Counted from the stretch's first letter, positions 9,428 to 18,856 are shown. The stretch: 64,000 bases of DNA from Bacteroidales bacterium (GCA_012837935.1 DUQG01000045.1:42989-106988), one strand, 5' to 3'. Notes: a model not told the origin generated them from the sequence alone. Numbers and translations are program-made.

Positions 9428-10033
9428 ATGTTTTCAGGAATAGTAGAAGAAGCTGCAACGGTTGTTGCATTGGAAAAAGATCAGGAAAATCTACATATCA
9501 CAATGACTTGTTCGTTTGTAGATGAATTGAAAGTAGATCAAAGTGTGTCGCATAATGGTGCGTGCTTGACCGTGGTGAAAAAAACAGCCGACACCTACAC
9601 GGTAACTGCCATTAAAGAGACACTGAATTTAACCAATTTGGGAAAATTGAAAGTGGGTGACAAAGTTAACTTAGAGCGAAGCATGCTGATGAATGGTCGA
9701 TTGGACGGACATATTGTGCAAGGTCACGTAGATCAAACAGCCGTTTGTACCGATGTGAAAGAAGCTGACGGAAGTTGGTATTTTACGTTCGAGTACGAGT
9801 TTGATAAAGAGATGGCGCGTAGGGGTTATATGACGGTGGACAAAGGCTCAGTAACCGTAAATGGCGTGAGTTTAACCGTAGTAGAGCCGACTGACAACAC
9901 TTTCAAAGTGGCAATTATCCCATACACCTACGAAGTTACAAATTTTCATCAAATAAAACCGGGAACAACTGTAAATCTCGAATTTGATATTATTGGGAAG
10001 TATATCAGTAGGATGTTGGAGTTTAATAAATAA
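9428..10033 (+). CDS. ribE: Riboflavin synthase alpha subunit
   Basis: A 201-aa protein that dismutates two 6,7-dimethyl-8-ribityllumazines to riboflavin. It shows the two tandem lumazine-binding barrels of the family: MFSGIVEE, NGACLTV and GHIVQGHVD in the first, and NGVSLTVV in the second. I start at 9428 because MFSGIVEE is the invariant N-terminus. The longer ORF start at 9380 would overlap the upstream gene with non-homologous residues. A terminator follows at 10061. The symbol ribC is also used for this gene. Confidence 0.93.
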   Translation: MFSGIVEEAATVVALEKDQENLHITMTCSFVDELKVDQSVSHNGACLTVVKKTADTYTVTAIKETLNLTNLGKLKVGDKVNLERSMLMNGRLDGHIVQGHVDQTAVCTDVKEADGSWYFTFEYEFDKEMARRGYMTVDKGSVTVNGVSLTVVEPTDNTFKVAIIPYTYEVTNFHQIKPGTTVNLEFDIIGKYISRMLEFNK

Positions 10034-10060
10034 TCCACACAATCGTTAGATTTTTTAGAG

Positions 10061-10088
10061 AGAGACATTGGAAGATGTCTCTTTTTTT
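10061..10088 (+). terminator. Intrinsic terminator after riboflavin synthase
   Basis: AGAGACAT and ATGTCTCT form an 8-bp stem with a 6-nt loop, followed by seven T. It lies 28 bp past the ribE stop. Confidence 0.85.
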
Positions 10089-10102
10089 AAGCCCCCATCC
10101 AA

Positions 10103-10122
10103 CTTCCCCTTAAAGGGGGAAG
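10103..10122. repeat. CTTCCCC/GGGGAAG intergenic palindrome
   Basis: A 7-bp stem around TTAAAG, preceded by GCCCCCATCC and followed by GGTTTGGG. Related C-rich/G-rich palindromes are at 29845 and 32726 in the prophage. It is a dispersed repeat of the genome. Confidence 0.55.
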
Positions 10123-10145
10123 GGTTTGGGTTAGTGCAGATAATA

Positions 10146-10637
10146 TCAGTAATTGCTATCTTTTATCTTTGTTCCTTGTTCTCTTTTAGTTTTAAAAGAA
10201 AGAATATGGATGGTTACCCCAATGGCTATAGCTGCCAACAGAGCTTGCAGATACCATCTTTCATTTACAATAAAGAAAATGCTGTATAAGATAAGGAGCC
10301 AAAGCATTGAAATAGAGGCAATTTTTCCTTTAAGCGGAATGGCTTTATTTTCTCTGAAATCCCGAATGTAGTTGCCGAAAACCTTATGATTCATCAGCCA
10401 ATTGTAGAGATGGTCTGAGCTTTTCGCAAACAGTGCAGCCGAGAGCAACAGAAATGGCGTAGTGGGAAGAATAGGCAGAAAAATTCCTATTATTCCCAAC
10501 CCAAAGCTGATACAGCCGAATATGATAAAAAGTGTTTTTTCATTTAAGTTGCAAAGGTAATAAAAATACACGTTGTTTCTTGTCTCTTTTTCTCGTATCT
10601 TTGTGCAAGTTTTGATTTTAGAGAGAAGTTTGCACAT
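10146..10637 (-). CDS. DUF454 (YbaN-like) inner-membrane protein
   Basis: The core resembles the YbaN/DUF454 family: GIIGIFLPILPTTPFLLLSAALFAKSS is diagnostic. An N-terminal hydrophobic hairpin and a C-terminal pair of membrane segments flank a soluble loop (FRENKAIPLKGK). The function of the family is not established. The start is uncertain. The ATG at 10637 adds 22 basic residues and GTG at 10571 is a closer candidate, but a TACCTTTG box at 10559-10552 would put the transcript start downstream of both. The stop and the family call are firm, the start is not. Confidence 0.75.
   Translation of the reverse strand: MCKLLSKIKTCTKIREKETRNNVYFYYLCNLNEKTLFIIFGCISFGLGIIGIFLPILPTTPFLLLSAALFAKSSDHLYNWLMNHKVFGNYIRDFRENKAIPLKGKIASISMLWLLILYSIFFIVNERWYLQALLAAIAIGVTIHILSFKTKREQGTKIKDSNY
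10596..10603 (+). promoter_or_regulatory. -7 box TATCTTTG for the ABC-F gene
   Basis: Matches TAnnTTTG and gives a leader of about 110 nt before the ATG at 10724. The leader contains degenerate repeats of GTCTAA (AACGTCTAAGCGTCTA, AATGTCTAACCGTCTA, AAGTCTAACATCTAAA), whose role is unknown. Confidence 0.55.
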
Positions 10638-10723
10638 CTTCCTAAGCGTTGATGCTTAACGTCTAAGCGTCTATCAATCTAATGTCTAACCGTCTATAAG
10701 TCTAACATCTAAAAGTCTAAAAA

Positions 10724-12391
10724 ATGTCTGACGATAAGAAAATTATTTTTTCGATGGTGGGAGTCAGCAAGACCTATCCACCCCAAAAACGAGTTCTAAA
10801 TAATATCTACCTTTCCTTTTTCTACGGTGCGAAAATCGGGATTATCGGGTTAAATGGTTCCGGTAAATCGACTCTGCTTAAAATTATTGCAGGAGTAGAG
10901 AAAAATTATGAGGGAAATGTGGTTTTTTCACCCGGCTATTCCGTGGGATATTTGGAGCAAGAACCGCAATTTGACGATACTAAAACTGTAAAAGAGATTG
11001 TACAGGAAGGTACGCAAGAGGTGGTGGATTTGTTGGCGGAGTTTGATCATATCAATGCGCAATTTGCTGAGCCGGATGCTGATTTTGATAAACTGATAGC
11101 TCGTCAGGGAGAATTGCAAGAACTGCTCGACCATGCCGACGCCTGGAATTTGGATAATAAATTGGAACGTGCAATGGATGCACTTCGTTGTCCGCCGGAA
11201 GATGCATTGGTGAAAAACCTTTCCGGAGGTGAGCGTCGCCGTGTGGCGCTTTGTCGCTTGTTACTTCGTCATCCGGATATTCTGTTGCTGGACGAGCCTA
11301 CCAACCACTTGGATGCTGAATCGGTAGAATGGCTTGAAAACTATCTGCACAACTACGCAGGAACGGTTATTGCCATTACTCACGATCGCTATTTCTTGGA
11401 TAATGTGGCAGGTTGGATTTTGGAATTGGATAGGGGAGAAGGTATTCCTTGGAAAGGAAATTACTCTTCTTGGCTTGAACAAAAAACCACTCGCATGGCA
11501 ATGGAAGAAAAGCAGGCAAGCAAACGTAGAAAAACACTTGAGCGTGAGTTGGAGTGGGTGCGTATGGCACCAAAAGCTCGTCAGGCAAAAGGGAAAGCTC
11601 GTTTGGAGGCTTACGACCGACTGCTTAATGAAGACCAAAAAGAACGTGAAGAGAAACTGGAACTCTTTATTCCTAACGGTCCACGATTGGGAAATAAAGT
11701 GGTGGAAGCCATCGGTGTTTCGAAAGCATTCGGCGATAAATTGCTGTTTGAAGATTTGAACTTTACCTTGCCACCGAACGGAATTGTAGGAATTATCGGT
11801 CCAAACGGTGCCGGAAAAACTACACTTTTCCGTATGATTATGGGACACGAAAAAGCTGATTCCGGAACCTTTGAAGTGGGAGAAACAGTGAAAATTGGTT
11901 ATGTGGACCAAACTCATGTGGATATTGACCCTAAAAAAACAGTTTTCCAAACGGTATCAGGTGGTGCGGAGTTTATTCGTGTAGGTGGTAGAGAGATTAA
12001 TGCGAGAGCTTATTTGGCAAGATTTAACTTTACAGGTGGCGATCAGGAGAAACTTTGCGGTGTGCTTTCCGGTGGTGAAAGAAACCGCTTACACTTGGCA
12101 TTGACCCTAAAATCAGAAGCTAACGTGCTGCTGCTCGACGAGCCGACCAACGATATTGACGTAAACACATTGCGTGCTTTAGAGGAAGGTTTGGAGAATT
12201 TTGCCGGATGTGCTGTGGTAATTAGTCACGACCGCTGGTTCCTGGACAGAATTTGTACGCATATCATCGCTTTTGAAGGTGATTCGCAGGTTTATGTCTT
12301 TAACGGCAACTACTCAGAGTACGAAGAAAATAAAAAAATGCGTCTAGGTGATGTTGAGCCGAAGCGAATTAGATATAAGAAGTTGATGTAA
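10724..12391 (+). CDS. ettA: ABC-F ATPase, EttA type (translational throttle)
   Basis: A 555-aa duplicated ATPase without membrane segments. Domain 1 (about 6-260) has Walker A GLNGSGKST, signature LSGGERRRVAL and Walker B ILLLDEPTNHLD. Domain 2 (about 325-555) has GPNGAGKT, LSGGERNRLHLA and VLLLDEPTNDID. The start KIIFSMVGVSKTYPPQKRVL and the linker with ERELEWVRMAPKARQAK are EttA-like. EttA binds the ribosomal E site and gates the first elongation steps according to the ADP/ATP ratio. The length matches the family, and both ATPase sites look intact. It is probably monocistronic. Confidence 0.93.
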   Translation: MSDDKKIIFSMVGVSKTYPPQKRVLNNIYLSFFYGAKIGIIGLNGSGKSTLLKIIAGVEKNYEGNVVFSPGYSVGYLEQEPQFDDTKTVKEIVQEGTQEVVDLLAEFDHINAQFAEPDADFDKLIARQGELQELLDHADAWNLDNKLERAMDALRCPPEDALVKNLSGGERRRVALCRLLLRHPDILLLDEPTNHLDAESVEWLENYLHNYAGTVIAITHDRYFLDNVAGWILELDRGEGIPWKGNYSSWLEQKTTRMAMEEKQASKRRKTLERELEWVRMAPKARQAKGKARLEAYDRLLNEDQKEREEKLELFIPNGPRLGNKVVEAIGVSKAFGDKLLFEDLNFTLPPNGIVGIIGPNGAGKTTLFRMIMGHEKADSGTFEVGETVKIGYVDQTHVDIDPKKTVFQTVSGGAEFIRVGGREINARAYLARFNFTGGDQEKLCGVLSGGERNRLHLALTLKSEANVLLLDEPTNDIDVNTLRALEEGLENFAGCAVVISHDRWFLDRICTHIIAFEGDSQVYVFNGNYSEYEENKKMRLGDVEPKRIRYKKLM

Positions 12392-12521
12392 AGCTCCCTA
12401 AATCACTCGAAGGGGACTTTTGGAAGTTGGAAGCACGAAGTATTATAAGTGCTATGATGTGAGGTGCTTATTTTGAACATAAATTACACAGATTTCATGA
12501 ATTAATACAAATTTAGTTGGG

Positions 12522-12544
12522 TTCGTCGGCTTCTAGCCGACGAA
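12522..12544. repeat. 10-bp perfect hairpin between convergent genes
   Basis: TTCGTCGGCT-tct-AGCCGACGAA, between the 3' ends of the convergent ABC-F and PorT-like genes. There is no clear T-run, so it resembles a dispersed hairpin repeat rather than a standard terminator, although it may stop transcription in both directions. Confidence 0.55.
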
Positions 12545-12578
12545 TGTCGTATTATGAGGTCTTTAAATGATTTAAGAT

Positions 12579-13274
12579 TTATTCAAAATGAAAAGTCAGT
12601 GTTACCATTCTTGTGGTGAGTCTGTTGATAGATTCGGTATGTTGAATGGTCTGTGGATTGAGCAGTGCGCCTGCATCGCGTTGGTTGAGTGGTGTAAGCA
12701 TATTATTAAATCCGAAAGCAAACTTTATTTCCGGTGCAAGTTTGAAAAAAGAGAAATAAATATTGGTTCCAATTCCGGCTTCTACCAGCACGTCAAAAGG
12801 TTTTAGCAAAACGGTTTTTTCTTTATTCCTTCCCCAATCCATCCAAAATCCTGCACCACCAATTATGTAAGGACGAAAATTACCTGTTCGCACCGAACTG
12901 TATTTAAGATAAAAAGGAATGTACATTGGCACAGAGAGTAGGTCTGCTTTGCTTTCGTCCGTATAATTCAAAATTCGCTGATTAAGCATTAGGGTAGGAG
13001 TGATGCGGAAATTCAGATTTTTGCTTAATCTGAAGTCGCTGATGGCACCTACTGAAAATCCGGGAATAAGGCTGCTTACATTTACATTATTCTCATAGCT
13101 TGTTGGGATTACTGCGAAATCCATAAAATTCACCCCCAACGAAAATCCGAAATGTACAGGTTTGTCATCTGCAAAGGGTAAATTACCTTGGGCGAATGAT
13201 TTATTCAGCGGTGCTAAAAGTATAAAAACAAGTAGAAAAATATATTTGAAAGAATGTTTTTGCATAAAACTCAA
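12579..13274 (-). CDS. porT: PorT-like outer-membrane beta-barrel (T9SS component)
   Basis: A 231-aa protein with a signal peptide ending at KSFAQ. It is followed by alternating beta strands and ends in an aromatic-rich strand (VTLTFHFE) typical of outer-membrane barrels. HFGFSLGVNFMDF near the N-terminus and the length agree with PorT/SprT proteins, which are needed for type IX secretion. At least three other proteins in the window carry T9SS sorting domains, so a working system is expected. The family match is from memory of the motif. A generic porin-family outer-membrane protein is the alternative. Confidence 0.7.
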   Translation of the reverse strand: MSFMQKHSFKYIFLLVFILLAPLNKSFAQGNLPFADDKPVHFGFSLGVNFMDFAVIPTSYENNVNVSSLIPGFSVGAISDFRLSKNLNFRITPTLMLNQRILNYTDESKADLLSVPMYIPFYLKYSSVRTGNFRPYIIGGAGFWMDWGRNKEKTVLLKPFDVLVEAGIGTNIYFSFFKLAPEIKFAFGFNNMLTPLNQRDAGALLNPQTIQHTESINRLTTRMVTLTFHFE

Positions 13275-13319
13275 GTTTTAATGGAAAACGAGAAAATAGG
13301 GATTTTAGTATAAAAGATA

Positions 13320-13721
13320 TTCCATGCTACCTTAATGTTTCCAGCGATTTTATTGCTTTTGAACAGAAATGGGGCGATAAATATCCTTATGCCATTCGCT
13401 CATGGCGAATGAATTGGGATGAGTTAACAGCGTTTTTTGACTTTCCTGTAGAAATCAGAAAGATAATTTACACTACCAATCTGATTGAAAATCTCAATGG
13501 GAAAATCAGAAAGTACACTAAAAACAAGCTTTCGTTTCCTAATGACGATGCTTTGAAAAAGGCTGTATATCTAGTTGTTTCTGAAATTGAAAAGAAATGG
13601 AATCAACCAATTTGGAACTGGGGCTTGATTTTTAACCAGTTTCTTACTATTTTTGAAGATAGAATGCAAATCTAAAAAACAACCGGTTTTTCATTTACAC
13701 AAAAATAGTGGATAGTCCCTG
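13320..13721 (+). mobile_element. IS256-family insertion sequence remnant (3' end)
   Basis: Only the C-terminal part of a Mutator-type transposase remains. The frame runs from about 13325 through KYPYAIRSWRMNWDELTAFFDFPVEIRKIIYTTNLIENLNGKIRKY to the stop at 13675. The last 45 bp contain the sequence ACACAAAAATAGTGGATAGTCCC, which fits the terminal repeat of Bacteroidota IS256 elements. The N-terminal and central catalytic parts are missing, so it is inactive. The 5' break lies just beyond the PorT-like start codon. Confidence 0.85.
13325..13675 (+). pseudogene. Truncated IS256-family transposase
   Basis: About 115 residues of transposase C-terminus. The ORF track starts at the internal ATG 13409, but homologous residues (FEQKWGDKYPYAIRSWR) continue in frame upstream of it, so it is a 5'-truncated gene, not a small intact one. 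The family's late motif TTNLIENLNGKIRK is clear. There is no start codon or promoter for it. Confidence 0.85.
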
Positions 13722-13999
13722 ACAACCCGATATTCTTAATATGATTATCTGCATTTGTTCCTATTGAAAGAACTTTGTTGTTTAAGATAGGGATTAACCG
13801 CTCTCAGCCGGTTTATCCCGTTGTTTAATGATGTAGAAACACAACAAACATACAAGCTATCGTGGATTTAGCCGTTGGTTGCTGTGTTGATAATAAAAAT
13901 TTTCCTGTTTAGGAAGGTTTGCGGATAATCATTTTTCTTAATTAACTCAACAGCAACACTTTAAGCATTTTACACCAAGCTTATCTGCATATAAGATTT
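13722..13999. other. Non-coding stretch after the IS256 remnant
   Basis: No ORF worth calling. It holds an imperfect hairpin GATTAACCG-ctctcagc-CGGTTTATC (about 13793-13819) and the partial inverted phrases AACAAAC and TGTTTAGGAA. I see no tRNA and no CRISPR repeat. Confidence 0.5.
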
Positions 14000-14623
14000 T
14001 CATCCCCAAAACGTACTTACAAGCCCCACTGCCCCGATTACAGCAATTATCGAGCCTGTGATTCTATTAATCAGCTTCAAGCCACGTACATTAAACCGAT
14101 GTCTAAACTTACTGGCAAAAGTCGTCAAGACCGTCCACCAAGCAGTAGCTCCAAGCAAAATAGAAAAAAGTCCAAATATATGCATACCAATTGAAGCTTC
14201 GGAAGGTATAAACTCAAGTTTGGCAAAAAGTGCTATAAGTACAAAAAGAATCAATGGGTTGGATAATGTAAGTCCAAAGGAAGTAATAAAGTCACTAAAA
14301 ACAGAACCATTCTCTCGCTTTTCCTTTATTTTTGGTTGTGCTACGGGGTTGCTTTTGTAAATCCACCAACCAAATAATATAATTATCACGCTACCAACTA
14401 TCTGAATAACAAATCTATGTTGCTCAACAACATCAAGTACAAAACTTAGGAAAAACAACGTAATAATGGCATATACAATATCCGAAGTTGTTGCGCCAAG
14501 CCCCGTAAACATGCCGTGCTTCTGCCCACGATTAAGTGTGCGCTGTATGCATAGCATCCCGATAGGTCCCAATGGCACCGAAACACTCAGACCGATAATA
14601 ATTCCTTTTATAAATATATCCAA
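14000..14623 (-). CDS. LysE-family amino-acid exporter
   Basis: A 207-aa integral membrane protein with about six hydrophobic segments. The N-terminal signature GLSVSVPLGPIGMLCIQRTLNRG is the LysE/RhtB family hallmark. These transporters export amino acids or similar small solutes by proton antiport. The substrate cannot be told from sequence. It is monocistronic; the 380 bp upstream contain the large hairpin at 14748-14800. Confidence 0.88.
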   Translation of the reverse strand: MDIFIKGIIIGLSVSVPLGPIGMLCIQRTLNRGQKHGMFTGLGATTSDIVYAIITLFFLSFVLDVVEQHRFVIQIVGSVIIILFGWWIYKSNPVAQPKIKEKRENGSVFSDFITSFGLTLSNPLILFVLIALFAKLEFIPSEASIGMHIFGLFSILLGATAWWTVLTTFASKFRHRFNVRGLKLINRITGSIIAVIGAVGLVSTFWG

Positions 14624-14747
14624 AACGCTTTTATTTGTAATTAATTAAGAGAGAACTCATCTTTACTTTAAAAACTTCCACCGAATATAGGATATTTTAC
14701 ATAACAGTACTAACGTCTAAAAAAAACAAAGAAAACCATTAAGATTT

Positions 14748-14800
14748 TTAAGAAGTTAAGAAACATTAAGACACTCTTAATGAAAACCTTAACTTCTTAA
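14748..14800. repeat. Large two-tier hairpin repeat
   Basis: The outer arms TTAAGAAGTTAAG and CTTAACTTCTTAA are perfect (13 bp). Inside, CATTAAG-acact-CTTAATG makes a second 7-bp stem. The phrases CATTAAG and AAGTTAAG repeat around it. This is an AT-rich intergenic repeat between two leftward genes. Nothing else is seen in 14624-15006 except the inverted copy of the ACAAATTGCACAAATTACAC repeat. Confidence 0.7.
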
Positions 14801-15006
14801 TGTTAGAGAACAAAAAACTCTATTTCCATCAGAATGGACAATGGTCGCTCGAACTTATTCGCTTGTTTTACAAGAATTGTTTTTACGTAAAAAGTACGAT
14901 TGTCATTTAATCATATTCGTTTTCGAGGACAAATGAAAATTTGTGCCCCGACAATTATCGGGATTGTGTAATTTGTGCAATTTGTGTTCTATAAATAAAA
15001 CTCAAT

Positions 15007-16329
15007 CTACAATAAATTGCTTGCAAGTTCCGACAAGTAGCTTCTCTCGCCTTTCACCAGATTAACATGAGCAAAAATATCTTGTCCTCGCATTCGATCA
15101 ATCATATAAACTAAACCGTTTGAGTGCATATCCAGATAAGGTGAATCGATTTGCTGAATATCACCTGTAAACACCACTTTCGTCCCTTCCCCTGCACGAG
15201 TAATAATGGTTTTTACCTCATGGGGTGTGAGATTTTGCGCCTCATCCACAATGAAAAAAGTCTCACTCAAACTTCTTCCTCTGATATACGCCAATGCCTC
15301 AATCACCAATCGCTCCTCACGTTGCATTTCTTCCAGTTGCTTCATCTCTTTGCCTTGATAAGAAAAACTGCTTTTTATCACATTCAGATTATCAAAAAGT
15401 GGCTGCATATAAGGTGCTATTTTATGCTGTTCATCACCGGGCAGATAACCTAAATCCCTATTGGAAAGCGCCACAATTGGTCTTGCCAAGAGTATTTGTT
15501 TATAGTTTTCATTTTGTTGTAATGCGGCAGCTAAGGCTATCAGCGTTTTTCCCGTTCCCGATTTTCCGGTCAGTGCCACCAATTTCACATCGTCGTCCAG
15601 CAACACATTCATGGCAAAAGCTTGCTCTGCATTGCGAGGCTCAATTCCAAAACTGCGCCTTTTCTCAATTTTTATCACACTTTCCGACTGCGGATGATAC
15701 CTTGCCAATACACTTGAGCGATTGCTCTTCAGCACAAAACAATCTTGCGGCGACACATCCGACTTAAAATCGAACTCGTCCAACGGTATTCCACCTTCAG
15801 TATAGAGCCTGTCAATCAATTCCGGCGACACATTATCATAGGTTTCGTGATTTTTCTCAAAAACATTGATGTCCGTAACCTTGTCATTGATATAATCCTC
15901 AGCCAAAATTCCAAGCGCCAAAGCTTTCATCCTTAGATTAATATCTTTGCTCACCAGAATGGTTTTGGTTGTTTTGCTTTTCTGACCAATGTTATAGGTA
16001 TCTGCAAGAATACGGTGGTCGCAAGTTTTTTCCGGAAAAATATTAGAAATTACTTCCGGGTAGGAATTTCCTGCCACAATAAATAATTTGCCTTTCCCCT
16101 CACCCAGCGGTGCACCTTTTTTGAAAAGATTGTCGTCAGCTATCAAATCCAGTTCTCGAGCGAATTCACGTGCATTGTAGTTTATTTGTTGGTTCCCTTT
16201 TTTGAAATGGTCTAGTTCTTCCAAAACCACTATGGGAATATAGATGTCATTCTCTTCAAAATTGTGTAAACAGTTATAGTCGTGTAAAATGACATTTGTG
16301 TCGAGAACAAAATTTTTCTTACCTTTCAT
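15007..16329 (-). CDS. PhoH-family ATPase with N-terminal PIN domain
   Basis: A 440-aa protein. Residues 1 to about 150 form a PIN-like nuclease domain (FVLDTNVILHD, ILADTYNIG). Residues about 230-440 are the PhoH P-loop ATPase (Walker A LTGKSGTGKT, Walker B TFFIVDEAQNLTPHE, then FTGDIQQIDSPYLD). This PIN-PhoH arrangement is the YlaK/PhoH2 type, thought to couple RNA unwinding and cleavage. All visible catalytic Asp and P-loop residues are present. It is transcribed leftward alone, with an AT-rich upstream region. Confidence 0.92.
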   Translation of the reverse strand: MKGKKNFVLDTNVILHDYNCLHNFEENDIYIPIVVLEELDHFKKGNQQINYNAREFARELDLIADDNLFKKGAPLGEGKGKLFIVAGNSYPEVISNIFPEKTCDHRILADTYNIGQKSKTTKTILVSKDINLRMKALALGILAEDYINDKVTDINVFEKNHETYDNVSPELIDRLYTEGGIPLDEFDFKSDVSPQDCFVLKSNRSSVLARYHPQSESVIKIEKRRSFGIEPRNAEQAFAMNVLLDDDVKLVALTGKSGTGKTLIALAAALQQNENYKQILLARPIVALSNRDLGYLPGDEQHKIAPYMQPLFDNLNVIKSSFSYQGKEMKQLEEMQREERLVIEALAYIRGRSLSETFFIVDEAQNLTPHEVKTIITRAGEGTKVVFTGDIQQIDSPYLDMHSNGLVYMIDRMRGQDIFAHVNLVKGERSYLSELASNLL

Positions 16330-16476
16330 AATTATTCTGTATTAGTTAAGTGTCGCAAGTTTGCTAGTGTTCAAACGGAAATATAGCAGTTTTAGTTTTT
16401 CTTTGGCTATGAAATTCTTGTGAAATTTCTAAAAAAGCTAAATTCTTATTTTTACATTTACAAATATGTATAAAAA

Positions 16477-16501
16477 AACCGACAAAATCACTCTGTCGGT
16501 T
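16477..16501 (-). terminator. Intrinsic terminator of the small T9SS protein gene
   Basis: AACCGACA/TGTCGGTT encloses an AAATCACTC loop, and on the minus strand it is followed by TTTTTTTA. It lies 22 bp past the stop of the gene at 16524-16871. Confidence 0.8.
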
Positions 16502-16523
16502 TAAATATCTAACATCAGAAATC

Positions 16524-16871
16524 TTACAAAATTATTTTCTGCATATATTTTCCCGCTCGAATAATGTAGATTCCTTTGCTTAAATTCAGCGTTTCAGCCA
16601 CGCCTTTATATACATAGCTATGTACTTTAGCACCCAAAATACTGTAAATATCTATCTGCGTCCCGGTTTCTATATTTTTAGCCGTTAAGTTTTTTCCATT
16701 CAAAGAAAATTTCGGCGTTTCTTCATTATCCGAGACCGTCAAAGTACTCTGTGTTAAGTTTACTTCAACTGTTTTTTTCGGAAACAATTCTATCGCTGAT
16801 TTCTGAGCACTCACACCCAAAATTCCACAAAGTACAAATGCTAATATGAGAGTAAATTTATTCATAGGCAC
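16524..16871 (-). CDS. Small secreted protein with T9SS sorting domain
   Basis: A 115-aa protein with a signal peptide (MNKFTLILAFVLCGILGVSAQ) and little besides a T9SS type A-like C-terminal domain (SLNGKNLTAKN...IDIYSILGAKVHSY...LNLSKGIYIIRAGKYMQKIIL). The first Met at 16871 may be replaced by the one two codons later. Its small size means it offers almost no cargo beyond the sorting domain. It could be a remnant or a small surface protein. The terminator is at 16477-16501. Confidence 0.75.
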   Translation of the reverse strand: MPMNKFTLILAFVLCGILGVSAQKSAIELFPKKTVEVNLTQSTLTVSDNEETPKFSLNGKNLTAKNIETGTQIDIYSILGAKVHSYVYKGVAETLNLSKGIYIIRAGKYMQKIIL

Positions 16872-17066
16872 GGTATTTTATATTATACTTTGTACTATTA
16901 TCTACAAAGATAATGCAAAATTACAAAAAAACACTCAAATAACTATTATTTTTTCTTGTTAACACGATTTTTATTCAATTTTTCAGACATTTTAGTCTAA
17001 AAAAGGACATTTTTCAGTTCCGAAAACTTCCGGTTACAAAACTATTAATATTCTAATAAAAAAATG

Positions 17067-17074
17067 TATCTTTG
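17067..17074 (+). promoter_or_regulatory. -7 box TATCTTTG of glycogen synthase
   Basis: A perfect TAnnTTTG. Transcription would start at about 17080, which excludes the earlier ORF start at 17080 and supports ATG 17107. Confidence 0.65.
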
Positions 17075-17106
17075 CACTTTTGCAAAAAAATAATAAAACT
17101 TTTAGT

Positions 17107-18759
17107 ATGAGTACAAAACAAACCCCAGAATATATTTTTGAAACGAGTTGGGAAGTGTGTAATATGGTTGGCGGCATCTATACGGTGCTTTCCACCCGTG
17201 CAAGAACATTGGTTAAAGAATACAAAGACAAACTGGTATTTGTGGGACCTGATGTGTGGAAAGAGTAGGAATCACCCTATTTTGAAAACGAGGAATCCCT
17301 ACTTGCTGATTGGAAAACACATTTTAAGCAGGAGACTGGCTTGGATATTCGTGTAGGACGCTGGAAAATCCCGGGCAAGCCACTAACCGTTTTAGTGAAT
17401 TTCTATCCATTATTTGAGAAGAAAAATGAAATTTATGCCAAAGTTTGGGAAGATTACGGTGTGGATTCACTGCACGCTTATGGCGACTACGATGAGTCTT
17501 CCATGTTTGGACATGCTACCGGCTTGGTGATGGAAAGTTACTATCATTTCCACAAATTAAGCAACAAAAACAAGGTTGTAGCTCATTTCAACGAATGGAT
17601 GACCACTTTTGGCGCATTCCACATCCAAAAAAACATTCCTGAAATTGCAACCCTCTTTACCACCCACGCTACATCAATCGGTCGTTCTATTGCCGGAAAT
17701 CACAAACCACTCTACGACTATCTAAGCGAATACAGCGGCGACCAAATGGCTTTTGAACTAAATATGGTTTCAAAACATTCAACCGAAAAAAAAGCTGCTC
17801 ATGCTGTGGACTGTTTTACTACCGTAAGTGATATTACTGCGCTTGAATGCAAGCAACTTTTAGAGAAAAAACCGCATATTGTTACACCTAATGGTTTTGA
17901 AGATGATTTTGTGCCAAAAGGAAAAACGTTCACACAAAAACGTAACACTGCTCGTGCTAAATTAAAAGAAATAGCTCAAACACTCTTTGGATATGAGCTG
18001 AAAGAAGATACCATCTTTGTAAGTACAGCCGGAAGATACGAGTATAAAAACAAAGGACTGGATGTCTTCATTGAATCGCTGAAACGCCTTTCGATGAAAC
18101 CGGATTTGAAGCGTGAAGTAGTCGCATTTATCATGGTTCCGGCACATATTAAAGGTGTGCGGCATGATTTGGCTGAAAAACTGGCAAATCCCAATGCACA
18201 TATGGATTACTGGAATAAACATACTACACACGAACTGCATAACTATCAAAATGACAACATAATTCAAGCGTTTCAGTGGTTTCATTTCCAAAATCTGCAA
18301 AATGAAAAAGTAAAAATTATCTTTGTTCCTTCTTACCTGAACGGAAACGACGGAATTTTCAACCTTTCTTATTGGGATTTACTTATTGGAATGGATGCTA
18401 CCATATTCCCATCGTACTACGAACCGTGGGGCTACACGCCGCTTGAAAGCGTAGCATTTTCTATTCCTACCATTACCACCTGCTTGTCAGGTTACGGTCA
18501 GTGGGTAAAAGCTATTTTTGAAAAAACAAACGGCACTAAAGTGGTTCATCGTTCCGACTATAATTATTCGGAAGTCTTAGATGATATTGCAACTTATCTT
18601 TTCGATTTTATCAAAAAGAATGAAACGGAGGTAAAACAAGTCAGAAAAGAGGCATTAGATATTTCTAAAAAAGCACTTTGGGAAAACTTTATCAATTACT
18701 ATTACGATGCTTACGATATTGCACTGAAAAACATGAATAAACGAGTAAAAAACAAATAG
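17107..18759 (+). pseudogene. Glycogen synthase (GT3-like) interrupted by an amber codon
   Basis: The reading frame encodes a 550-residue glycogen synthase except for TAG at 17266-17268 (codon 54), in GPDVWKE-stop-ESPYFENEE. Homology continues in the same frame on both sides. FETSWEVCNMVGGIYTVLSTRA at the start and the later TTHATSIGRS and FPSYYEPWGYTPLESVAF motifs are typical of the eukaryote-like GT3 synthases of Bacteroidota, which extend glycogen from nucleotide-glucose. It lies upstream of alpha-glucan phosphorylase, giving a synthesis/degradation pair. Explanations are a nonsense mutation, a base error, or readthrough. TAG is a normal terminal stop here, including this gene's own. Confidence 0.85.
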
Positions 18760-18848
18760 ATTTTTACTACAAAAGCACATAGAATACGTTTGAAATTTAA
18801 ATTGCTCTTATTTTGGTGTCAATCCATTGATTTTAAGAAAAAAAATGT

Positions 18849-18856
18849 TATTTTTG
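18849..18856 (+). promoter_or_regulatory. Putative -7 box of glgP
   Basis: TATTTTTG fits TAnnTTTG, 70 nt before the ATG at 18927, so the phosphorylase gene probably has its own promoter. Confidence 0.4.

Noticed and set aside
11261-11950. 229-aa minus-strand ORF inside the ABC-F gene, and similar long shadows (62065-62604, 54751-55383, 27954-28415)
   Set aside because: Antisense shadows of clear genes with low-complexity translated sequence and no family motifs.
13722-13999. Possible CRISPR repeat or tracr-like region
   Set aside because: No regularly spaced direct repeats and no cas genes; only one imperfect hairpin.
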